Shown: one piece after another, positions 18,838 to 26,035 of the stretch
Layout of the letters: the number at the start of each line of letters is the position of its first letter
Numbering within the stretch: the stretch's first letter is position 1
Source: Pontivivens marinum
GTDB taxonomy: Bacteria; Pseudomonadota; Alphaproteobacteria; Rhodobacterales; Rhodobacteraceae
Assembly: GCF_900231835.1 (NCBI RefSeq)
Contig: NZ_OCTN01000002.1
Coordinates: 372,001 to 436,000, forward strand
Length of the DNA: 64,000 nt
Reading direction: 5' to 3'
Position numbers and translations under genes: made by a program
Notes under the pieces: model-generated
Told to the model about the DNA's origin: nothing
The model's input: only the letters and a program-made list of their open reading frames with translations
The model's database searches: none

Positions 18838-19881
18838 TTACTGACTTTGTGTGAGGTCTGGTACGAAAATCTGTTTCAGCGGGATCATGGCGCGATAGCG
18901 TGGAGCGAGGGCGGCGTAATGCTCGAAGATCAGCTCCACGAACTGTTCACCGTCTATCAGCCGCAGCTTCGCGCGGTTACGTTCCAGTTCCACCGCGCCG
19001 CGTGCGAAGGACCCCAAGTTCACGAACAAACCATATTCACCATCCCCGAGCGTTCCCAGAAGCTGGTCCACATCCGGCCTCGGGGTTTGCCCGGTCGTCC
19101 GCTTGCACTGGACCTTGACGATGGGTGGCTGAAACCCGAGCGGATCCATATGGGCAATCACGTCAACGCCACCATCCCCAGATTTGGGCGTCACGCGGGC
19201 AGTGTAACCCATACATTCCAGCAGGTGCGCCATGAATTCTTCGAACTGATGCCCGGACAGTTCGGCCATCAGGCGCTTGATAACAAAGTCGCTGGTGTTC
19301 GCCTCGGCCTGAAGCGATGCCGCCACGGTGGCCGCGTCGTCGTCGGTGGGGTCCTCTATAGCTTCGGCCTGAGCCTCTGAAATTGCGACTGGCGGAAGTG
19401 TGATCCGCATATCCACCTTGGTGAGGAATTCGTTCACATGCCGTTTGACGCGAAACATTGTCAGGAACGATCCGATTTCGTTCAGCGCGCTTTGGCTGAA
19501 TTCGTTGCGCGGGAAATGCCCCAGCCAGTCGACGTGCCGATGGGTCGGGTATTCGTCTCGGTCGTCAGCCAAATATTCGACCTTATCGCGGAACCTGCCG
19601 ATATTGACCATGCGGTCCGACTTGGACGGATAGACGACAATATCCCCAGGCTTGATCTGATGAAGAAACTTGAACATCGAACCAGCATCGACGGGGATTG
19701 CCCCCGCCTTTTTATCTGGATAGGCCTCAGCCAGCGCTGCCTTGAAGGCTTCGCGGTTCGGCGCGATGTGCGTCAGGTCGCCCATCTTATCCCAGCCGAT
19801 GGCCACATAGCTGTCGTCAATTGGACGGTCGCCTACATGCGCGCCCATGTGGACGCCCCAGACGGTGGGGTCATGTGCCAT
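18838..19881 (-). CDS. Mrr-type restriction endonuclease with N-terminal sensor-like domain
   Basis: A 347-residue protein. The C-terminal domain (about 205-335) is an Mrr catalytic domain: FEEFMAHLLECMGY, then D240 in GDGGVDVI and Q258/K260 in VKVQCKR form a PD-(D/Q)xK site. The first ~150 residues (VGDRPIDDSYVAIGWDKMGDL, IKPGDIVVYPSK) resemble the PUA/EVE-like modules seen in modification-dependent restriction proteins; that part is inferred. No methyltransferase is adjacent, which fits a type IV (modified-DNA) enzyme. First cargo gene beyond the tns block. Confidence 0.82.
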   Translation of the reverse strand: MAHDPTVWGVHMGAHVGDRPIDDSYVAIGWDKMGDLTHIAPNREAFKAALAEAYPDKKAGAIPVDAGSMFKFLHQIKPGDIVVYPSKSDRMVNIGRFRDKVEYLADDRDEYPTHRHVDWLGHFPRNEFSQSALNEIGSFLTMFRVKRHVNEFLTKVDMRITLPPVAISEAQAEAIEDPTDDDAATVAASLQAEANTSDFVIKRLMAELSGHQFEEFMAHLLECMGYTARVTPKSGDGGVDVIAHMDPLGFQPPIVKVQCKRTTGQTPRPDVDQLLGTLGDGEYGLFVNLGSFARGAVELERNRAKLRLIDGEQFVELIFEHYAALAPRYRAMIPLKQIFVPDLTQSQ

Positions 19882-20187
19882 TCTTGCGACCTTTCGCTTT
19901 GGGGGCGGCCTTTGCCTGAGCTTCGATTAAAGGTGTACTTTCAGGTGAAAAGGCATCGATGATGGGGCCTAAAGTAGGTACTCATTTCAGGTCTGAAAGT
20001 ATCGTGCATACATCCAAAGGCAACCCCAAGCTGCGCCTACTACACCAGCCCCCAGACGAGTCGAACTTCCGCTCTCCACCTTTCTTAAAGCCTTCAACGA
20101 CGGCCCATTGCAGACATTCAGGCTCGGCACAGAGAAGGTCCATTGCCGAGCGCGAATCTGCCATTAACGTTTACTATCCATTGGTCC
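19882..20187. other. Intergenic, no gene seen
   Basis: 306 bases between two reverse-strand cargo genes. ORFs here lack motifs. The promoter of the Mrr-type gene must lie in this stretch. Confidence 0.5.
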
Positions 20188-20856
20188 TTATTGACCGTAC
20201 TGAGAGCGCAATACTGTCAAGATATCCGCACCAAGCGATCGAGTATTTTTTGGATTGCCGTTCGAGTTGAGGATATCAACTCCGATCTCGGCAGCTACTT
20301 CGCGCAGTTTAGGTTTTGCAGGGTTTACCGGCTGCCCATTGCGCTCAACCAAGATAGAGCCGTTCTCGAGTTGCTTGATTAAAATGCCACAAGACATCCC
20401 CTGCTCTGTAACGCGTAAATCCGAAAACGTGCGACCTTGGGATAGCTTACCAGGCGTATAGACAAGTTTTCTTTGCGAAACTCGCATCTCTGTGCGCGCA
20501 TCAGCGCTCGTGCAATCAAGCAACTCTTCGATAGATACCTCATTTTCTTCGACGGCTAAGCGAAGAATAATTACACGATCCACTTGGTCGAATGTCTCCA
20601 TATTGAATGAAACGTGCGATGATGTCGTGATCGTTTTGACAGAAATACGTTCCCCATCGGCGCTCACGACATCATAACCGTGCTGATTGACTGCCAGCGC
20701 CATTTGCCCTCGTGTAATCATCGCCGCATAAAGCTCGCCGATCCGGCCAGATAGATGACGCAGCTCGGCTTGCGGCACCCCCCAGTTCAGTTCCTTCTCA
20801 AACCATGAAAGTGCCTCGGCCAAAGATTGAATAATTTGAACTTGCGACAACGCCAT
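20188..20856 (-). CDS. DUF6998-like protein with PD-(D/E)xK-like core
   Basis: A 222-residue protein that I place tentatively in DUF6998. The segment GRIGELYAAM ... HGYDVVSADGERISVKT has the order E, D, E-x-S-V-K that is typical of restriction-endonuclease-like folds, where DGERISVKT would supply the second acid and the lysine. The C-terminal third includes NGQPVNPAKPKLREVAAEIGVD. A nuclease role is inferred from the motif and from its place in a defence-like cargo. ATG start at 20856. Confidence 0.6.
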   Translation of the reverse strand: MALSQVQIIQSLAEALSWFEKELNWGVPQAELRHLSGRIGELYAAMITRGQMALAVNQHGYDVVSADGERISVKTITTSSHVSFNMETFDQVDRVIILRLAVEENEVSIEELLDCTSADARTEMRVSQRKLVYTPGKLSQGRTFSDLRVTEQGMSCGILIKQLENGSILVERNGQPVNPAKPKLREVAAEIGVDILNSNGNPKNTRSLGADILTVLRSQYGQ

Positions 20857-20911
20857 TGTACACCCATCTTCGATGACGCTGCTGAGCGTCAGGCAGCTCG
20901 ATCAGTTTAGT

Positions 20912-21397
20912 ACGGCCCATACCGGACCTTGGCCGTGCAAAAAGCGCTGCAGCGCAGCTTACACAAACCAGCCAAACACCGCGTAGAGATGGACGCGCCG
21001 ATGATACCCTGCCTATACCTTCATTGATACTTGCAACCGCTGTTGCCCGATGATCAACATGGCGAACTTTTTTCAAGAGGACAAATCGCAAATGAAGATC
21101 ATCGCGAGAGTTTCACGCGGCCCTCAGAAGGGAGAGACTGTCACACCGCATCGACACGAAGATGGGAAATATGTTGTGTCTCCTACGCGCTTTGAAAAAG
21201 ACTACATCCGTGTTGCCACCTTGGAAGATTTTGCATCCCAAATTCGAAAAGGTTTGAAAGGCCGCATGTCTTCGCCTGCCGTAAAAGGGCCGCGTCTGTT
21301 TAGCCCGAAGTCGATAAACATCGAAAGCTAACGGCCCAGAGCGGACATTGGCCATCACGATCGTCGCTGCGCTGCAGCTTTCCAATAGCGGACATTG
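20912..21397. repeat. Dispersed short repeats (ACGGCCCA / GCGGACATTG)
   Basis: ACGGCCCA occurs at 20912, 21331 and 21812. GCGGACATTG occurs at 21341 and 21388, with relatives at 21871 (TCGGACATTG), 23483 (GCGGACATCC) and, inverted, at 25162. They lie in spaces between cargo genes, often right after a stop codon. Similar GCGGACATT-type intergenic repeats are common in roseobacter accessory DNA, as far as I recall. Confidence 0.45.
21092..21331 (+). CDS. Small hypothetical cargo protein
   Basis: A 79-residue soluble basic protein (MKIIARVSRGPQKGETVT...). No family recognised. The middle, YVVSPTRFEKDYIRVATLED, reads like real coding sequence. I chose the ATG at 21092, preceded by AAGAGGA; an in-frame ATG at 21050 lacks a binding site. 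It is one of the few forward-strand genes in the cargo. Confidence 0.5.
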   Translation: MKIIARVSRGPQKGETVTPHRHEDGKYVVSPTRFEKDYIRVATLEDFASQIRKGLKGRMSSPAVKGPRLFSPKSINIES

Positions 21398-21446
21398 CGA
21401 GCGCCTTCGCACGCCGAACAGCTCATAGCTGATGGGCATTTTTAGT

Positions 21447-21752
21447 TCAGGATGGCTGCTCTTCGTACCACGCTCTGATAGTTCGAATAAGCTGTGACAG
21501 TGCAAAGCCACGGCTGGCTCTGACATCTAGCGCCGCAAAATCCTCCGCGAATTTAACGGTACTTTCTCCATCCATGATGAATTCTATTCGCCCGCTCGAG
21601 TATTCGTCCTCACGATCGTAATCAACGACCCGCCACATCCCGAGGAATTCACCATCGCGAGTAACAACGTCACCTTGCGCCAGCTTTGGTTCGTATCCGC
21701 TGTCCAACCACTCATCGTGGCTAACAAAATTTATGGGGTAGATATAATCCAT
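21447..21752 (-). CDS. Hypothetical cargo protein
   Basis: A 101-residue acidic protein (MDYIYPINFVSHDEWLDSG...). It looks like a compact beta-rich domain (GDVVTRDGEFLGMWRVVDYD) followed by a helix ending AWYEEQPS. I recognise no family. Natural amino-acid composition and a clean ATG support it as a gene. Confidence 0.55.
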   Translation of the reverse strand: MDYIYPINFVSHDEWLDSGYEPKLAQGDVVTRDGEFLGMWRVVDYDREDEYSSGRIEFIMDGESTVKFAEDFAALDVRASRGFALSQLIRTIRAWYEEQPS

Positions 21753-22144
21753 GGCGAGCAGGCTAGGCTGTTCAATGGTTTGCGCAAGCCAAAAAACTGC
21801 ACAATGGATGAACGGCCCAAACCAGCTATATTGGCCGATACCGACAATGCGGCGTCACCGCTTTCCTGAATCGGACATTGGCAATGGTGTGCAGCAATCT
21901 TATGGGGCCGATGTCGGCTGTGTGGGACAAGCCCAACCTTCGCTACATGTGCATCAATGTCCTGTTTGGCGAACCGTTCAACAAACGGTGGCTTTTGCAC
22001 GACGAGAACTTTCCCCATTGATTCCATATTGGCCGATGCTGAAGTGTGCAGATTACAACACGTACGGTGATTGTCAGCAGCGTACGGAAAGTAAGCCCAG
22101 AAAGTCTGATGTCCGCCTGAGTATGCAAAGTGCGCAATCCGTCT
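21753..22144. other. Intergenic, only dispersed repeat fragments
   Basis: 392 bases with copies of the ACGGCCCA and CGGACATTG motifs (21812, 21872) and no convincing gene. Confidence 0.45.
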
Positions 22145-22636
22145 TTAACCGAAAATATTGCCATCCAACTCGTTTCCGATGTTGCCGTTAAATTCGACAA
22201 GCTCGTTATAAATATCGCAACCAAACTTATCTCTATCTGCAGTGCTGGAAGCCTCAGCGAATTGGACCAATAGGTCGTTAATTCTATTGATTAAATCGTC
22301 TGCTTCGCTACCAAACCTTTCAGATAAAAGTTTGCGTAATCGCTTCATCTCACCTGTAAGGGCACGAACGTGCGCGGCATCACTCCTTGGCGAGCAACCG
22401 CGACGGGCGGTTGATCCTGTGCCGGGGCCATACTTATCCATAGCCCGAATGGCAGCACTAAGAACACCACTCAAACTGCTCAATTGGCTATGGGCGTTGC
22501 GATCGGAAATCTCACCTCGCATTTGCTCGGCGTGGGCAGCGGCACTCTTTGCCTCCCTTGCCTGCAGCATTGTAACAATCATGCTTATGATAGTTATGCC
22601 TGTGCCTATCCATGTCACTATATCGGTCCAAGTCAC
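22145..22636 (-). CDS. Membrane-anchored helical protein, partner of YfbU-family gene
   Basis: A 163-residue protein with one N-terminal transmembrane helix (about residues 5-24, IVTWIGTGITIISMIVTML), then a helical cytoplasmic region rich in charged residues (MKRLRKLLSERFGSEADD). No family recognised. It starts with GTG three bases after the stop of the YfbU-family gene and has GAGGG upstream, so the two are surely co-translated. A membrane-tethered effector or anchor is plausible but unproven. Confidence 0.6.
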   Translation of the reverse strand: MTWTDIVTWIGTGITIISMIVTMLQAREAKSAAAHAEQMRGEISDRNAHSQLSSLSGVLSAAIRAMDKYGPGTGSTARRGCSPRSDAAHVRALTGEMKRLRKLLSERFGSEADDLINRINDLLVQFAEASSTADRDKFGCDIYNELVEFNGNIGNELDGNIFG

Positions 22637-22639
22637 CGC

Positions 22640-23143
22640 TCAGCCCTCTAGAACAGTGCAAATTTGCTCTCTAGAAAGTATATGTTTTTTTTCAGCTGCA
22701 CTCCAACGGCTAAGCATTTCTCGATAAGTGTTTAACATTGACGTATGAGAGTTAAAGCTAGGCAATTTTTCGTATTTTAGTTCATCATATCTATCTAAAT
22801 CAACAATAAAGTATCGCACATAGGCCATAAGTTGGCCTTCTTTGTTGCCATCAAATCCGCGGAACTTCGCCAAGTGATGCTCGTGGAGAACGTCACCCTC
22901 GTCCAGTTCGCGCAGGCTGAACGTAATTGCGCGATACATATCGAGAATATCGAGAAGTTCCTGACACTCCTCCTTGCTCAACTCATCACGTAGGTTTTCG
23001 AATATCCAATCATAATGAAGCGTGAACCCATTCTCCAATGCGGTGCGATTATGGACGAAATTAGTTGCCTCCTCGGGGTATAACGCCTCCAGTATTCTTA
23101 ACTGATATATCAAAGATAACCGCTCGTTTTTCGTCAATTCCAT
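22640..23143 (-). CDS. YfbU family protein
   Basis: A 167-residue protein matching the YfbU family: MELTKNERLSLIYQLRILEALYPEEA at the N-terminus, a central EECQELLDILDMYRAI, the diagnostic GFDGNKEGQLMAYVRYFI, and FNSHTSMLNTYREMLSRW near the end. The biochemical role of YfbU is not established. The start ATG at 23143 has GAGAGGC upstream; 17 further in-frame residues upstream look spurious. It forms a two-gene unit with the downstream membrane protein. Confidence 0.8.
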   Translation of the reverse strand: MELTKNERLSLIYQLRILEALYPEEATNFVHNRTALENGFTLHYDWIFENLRDELSKEECQELLDILDMYRAITFSLRELDEGDVLHEHHLAKFRGFDGNKEGQLMAYVRYFIVDLDRYDELKYEKLPSFNSHTSMLNTYREMLSRWSAAEKKHILSREQICTVLEG

Positions 23144-23736
23144 ATCAGCCTCTCGTTGTACTATGATAAGCCATATATTGGCCCCTGCCTGCATTGAAAA
23201 TGCAATTAAAACAATTGATTTACGCCTCTATTCAATTCTCCTGAGAAGGGCTGCAACAGGATCATAGGCGCTCGGCCCCAGAGTTTGGTAATAATTAGCA
23301 TAGCTATAGGTCATGGGACGGGCAATATTGTGGACCAAATTGCTCACGGCCTCCACGGCAGCCCTTCGTCCAAAGCGCAGCATCAGTCAAAGTGGATTCA
23401 AGCCGGACTTGCTGCTGTGCGGCACGCAATCTTGACCTTGCAGGCTTCGGCGCGACCAACCGGATGACCGGTCCCATCACAAAGCGGACATCCCGTTAGA
23501 CACCTTGGATGGGAAGCCGCACTGTGGCGACAGGCAACATGACCAACGTCAAGAATGGGTAGTTTATACGACTTTGCAAAGTAAACTATCTGTGTATAAT
23601 TTTCCTTAAAAATCAAAATAATGATGCTCTGCTATTTCGCCGATGTAGAAAACACTTTGATACCGAAGTGGATTTCGAAATACTGATATTCGAATGCCGC
23701 CTCACTGGTGGAGAACATGGACAGATTGGATAAAAC
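23144..23736. other. Intergenic region between YfbU unit and HEPN gene
   Basis: About 590 AT-rich bases holding divergent promoters. GACTTTGCAAAGTA at 23570-23583 recurs in direct orientation after the HEPN gene. No gene is supported. Confidence 0.45.
23570..23583 (+). repeat. 14-bp direct repeat upstream of HEPN gene
   Basis: GACTTTGCAAAGTA, which contains the palindrome ACTTTGCAAAGT. An identical copy lies at 25108-25121, so the pair brackets the HEPN gene. The following bases are also similar (AACTATCTGTG versus CACTTTCTGCG). Confidence 0.6.
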
Positions 23737-25041
23737 TTGGGTTTCTGGCGCGACGATTTCACAGAAGAACAGATCCATTATGTTTTTGAAAAAATTAGGG
23801 GAATTCGAACTATTGGGAGCGATGGACGTATCAGCTTTAAGGACAGAGCTTACGACGAATGGATCGCTGTTTTGGTTTCGGCTTTTGGACTAAAGGTCAA
23901 AAGTGATGCCCTTCGACATCGCATTATTAGCAGTGCGCTTTTCTCCTCCGACTTGGCTGCCGACTTCACCGATAAAGACTTTCGTGGTGTCGCAAATCGA
24001 TTGTGCCACAAGTACCAAACTGAAGATTTGCGAGTCTACCGCATCGCTTTTCCGATCTGGAACAAACCCAGTTTCCTTCAAGGTACAAGAAAGATGGGAG
24101 ATGTAAGTTTGAACTTTACTCCATCTCCAAAGACCCAGTTATTCAAGAGAATTATTCGGGAGCGCGCAGTTCAACGTACCGACCGAATCTACGAAATGAT
24201 ATTCACAGAAGAGCGGTTGAGGGATCTACAACAGTGCTCAATCTGTTTGGCTCATGTCCGGGCCAACAGCCCAGCGGACGCAAACGAACAAGCTTCCGAA
24301 AAACTCTACCAAATTCTTGGGTTGGTCAATCTTGCAATTGATGGCGGCAAACATTGGCGTTTGTCAAGCCGTATGGCTGGAAAGCTGCCCGTTTCGGATG
24401 TTTTGATTGGGCCACACACTACTACTCACTTTGAGAATGGGAAGCTGACCCATGACGGTTTCTGGCACGAGAACTGGGTTGGAGGCCCAGTTCGGAGAAC
24501 TCGCTCTACCGAAGCAATGATAGCCTGGGAAAGGCGCGTCCAACAACTTATGGAGGGAACTTCTAAATCTCCTTGGCGTGATAGCTGCAAATCTGCTGCT
24601 GCTCGCTATTTAAAAGCGTTCTCAAACCCAAACCTTGAAGAATCATTTCTTGAAGGGTGGAGGCTTTTCGAAAACATCTCTGGGTCTCGACATACGAAAA
24701 TTCCTAATCAAATTCTTCGAGCATCGAACGTATTTGAGTCAAACACTGAATACTTTATCATCGGGAAGCACCTTGCCCTTCGCCGCAACTTGTTGGCTCA
24801 TGGTCACGCGATCACAGCCGACGATGGCGAAACAGTAGTTTTTCAAATGCTTAGATTTGTCGTACCGTTTTTGAAACGTTACATTTTGAATAGTCTCAAT
24901 TTCCAGTCAGAAAAGGAGTTTTGGGAATTTCTTGATCTTCCTGCGCAGAATGATAAGCGAGTTGCTAAGCGATCCGAGCATGAAAGGCAGCTTGAGCTAC
25001 TTGCGAAGGCCGCAAGCTTTCGCAATGAGACGGATTGGTGA
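23737..25041 (+). CDS. Large HEPN-motif protein, putative defence effector
   Basis: A 434-residue protein of unknown family. The C-terminal region has an R-x4-H motif, R350NLLAH355, inside helices (EYFIIGKHLALRRNLLAHGH), as in HEPN ribonuclease domains such as those of ApeA-like antiphage proteins. The first ~340 residues show no domain I can name. The long frame opens only at a TTG (23737). A well-placed ATG with GGTGGAGAAC upstream (23717) is in another frame; one extra G near 23738-23740 would join them as MDRLDKTWGFWRDDF. Confidence 0.65.
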   Translation: MGFWRDDFTEEQIHYVFEKIRGIRTIGSDGRISFKDRAYDEWIAVLVSAFGLKVKSDALRHRIISSALFSSDLAADFTDKDFRGVANRLCHKYQTEDLRVYRIAFPIWNKPSFLQGTRKMGDVSLNFTPSPKTQLFKRIIRERAVQRTDRIYEMIFTEERLRDLQQCSICLAHVRANSPADANEQASEKLYQILGLVNLAIDGGKHWRLSSRMAGKLPVSDVLIGPHTTTHFENGKLTHDGFWHENWVGGPVRRTRSTEAMIAWERRVQQLMEGTSKSPWRDSCKSAAARYLKAFSNPNLEESFLEGWRLFENISGSRHTKIPNQILRASNVFESNTEYFIIGKHLALRRNLLAHGHAITADDGETVVFQMLRFVVPFLKRYILNSLNFQSEKEFWEFLDLPAQNDKRVAKRSEHERQLELLAKAASFRNETDW

Positions 25042-25814
25042 ATCTCCTAAACTCCGAATGTGGCTACATTAGTTTGACGAGCGATGTTGCTCAATGGCCG
25101 CTCGCGAGACTTTGCAAAGTACACTTTCTGCGCATTGCCGACCTTGATAGCTGGTGCAGCTAATGTCCGCTACCCGCCCATTTGAGACGTTTCACTATGA
25201 CGTATCGTCAACGGTGTTTTTATCGTTCCGACGAAGTATAGAAACTTCATTTTTGTCCATCAGAACCGTAGAGAAGACATTCTGGCCTTTCAGATGGAAA
25301 GCCCTCTTTGCGCGGACAACTATCATAAGGTGCAAAATACGATCCGTAGATGCCCATGCTTTCGAACCACATCAGCGATAATGGTCAACGTCTCCCACTT
25401 CTCGGATTCAGGAAAGCCCGAAGACCTCTTACCATGACATTATTATAGGCCAATATCAGGCGTGAGCTGCCGGCCGATATCGCCGGGAGGGCGCGCCGGA
25501 CAAACGCGACTTTCCCCGCGCATGAGATGTTGTTGTCCCACGTAATATCCAACCAGCTGGTAGCGAGACGATTTGTTGGGCCCGCATGCATGTCTCATAA
25601 GATCGCAAGCTGCGACTCCGGAAAGATCAGAAACTTTTGTGAAGACCTTCGGGGCCCTCATCAAGACCCGGTCATGGTTAGCTCAGCGATTATCAAGAGA
25701 TCTCCATTGTCGGGACGCCGTGGGCAAAAGCCAAACGCAAAAAAATTGACTCCGTTGTATCATCCGGTGGGAGCGAAACGGATTTCTTCAATCTCATGGT
25801 ATTGGATGTTGCAA
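25042..25814. other. Gene-poor right part of the transposon
   Basis: About 770 bases between the HEPN gene and the right-end terminator. It holds the second 14-bp repeat (25108-25121) and an inverted GCGGACATT motif at 25162. Small ORFs are unconvincing. Confidence 0.45.
25108..25121 (+). repeat. 14-bp direct repeat downstream of HEPN gene
   Basis: Identical to 23570-23583. See that entry for the sequence. Confidence 0.6.
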
Positions 25815-25842
25815 AGAAAAAGGGGTGCCACAAGGGCACCCC
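25815..25842 (-). terminator. Reverse-strand terminator inside the right end
   Basis: On the reverse strand GGGGTGCC and GGCACCCC pair around a 5-base loop and are followed by TTTTTC. It would stop transcripts that run from nrdJ into the element, shielding the cargo. Confidence 0.85.
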
Positions 25843-25969
25843 AAGGTTCGAGAGACTGAGCTCACTAATTTACCGCTCGATTTGTTTATGCCTGCGGCAC
25901 AGTCTTCGTCAGGAGGTAAGCGCACCTACTCCTGGTCTCGTTGCGGGCCTATCCCGGAGAACCTTTCCC

Positions 25970-26000
25970 CCCAAACCGGAAAACTTTTGCCCGGTTTGGG
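25970..26000. terminator. Element-borne hairpin resembling the host nrdJ hairpin
   Basis: A perfect 10-bp stem, CCCAAACCGG with CCGGTTTGGG, around an 11-base loop, inside the transposon's right end. The stem shares CCCAAACCG/CGGTTTGGG with the host hairpin at 12272-12303. It begins 35 bases after the nrdJ stop; the host hairpin would have begun about 31 bases after it. Confidence 0.75.
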
Positions 26001-26022
26001 AGGAACTATGGTCGGACGGACA
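25999..26022 (-). repeat. Right terminal inverted repeat
   Basis: Exact 24-base inverted copy of 12327-12350, ending in ACA at 26022. Its inner two bases overlap the hairpin stem. Confidence 0.93.
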
Positions 26023-26027
26023 CTGTG
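26023..26027. repeat. Right target-site duplication
   Basis: CTGTG immediately after the right ACA end, matching 12322-12326. Eight bases separate it from the nrdJ stop codon. Confidence 0.92.
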
Positions 26028-26035
26028 CCCGTTAA

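Larger units (their letters stand above)
12327..26022. mobile_element. Tn7-like transposon inserted downstream of nrdJ
   Basis: A 13,696-bp element with perfect 24-bp terminal inverted repeats (5'-TGTCCGTCCGACCATAG...), flanked by a 5-bp duplication. It encodes TnsA, TnsB, TnsC (frameshifted) and TniQ/TnsD-like proteins in one reverse-strand operon ending at the left end. Cargo fills the half nearest nrdJ. The right end lies 13 bp from the nrdJ stop codon, matching TnsD/TniQ-directed insertion beside a conserved gene. No cas genes are present. The element order (TniQ gene at the nrdJ-distal end) differs from Tn7, where tnsA is nearest the attachment gene. Confidence 0.95.

Noticed and set aside
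18061-18854. Several 60-126 codon frames on both strands
   Set aside because: They have no binding sites, no motifs and odd composition; possibly decayed DNA.
25384-25664. Small reverse frames near the right end of the transposon
   Set aside because: Short, without motifs; they lie in the gene-poor end region.
12327-26022. CRISPR-associated transposon
   Set aside because: Tn7-like genes are present, but there are no cas genes and no repeat-spacer array was seen.
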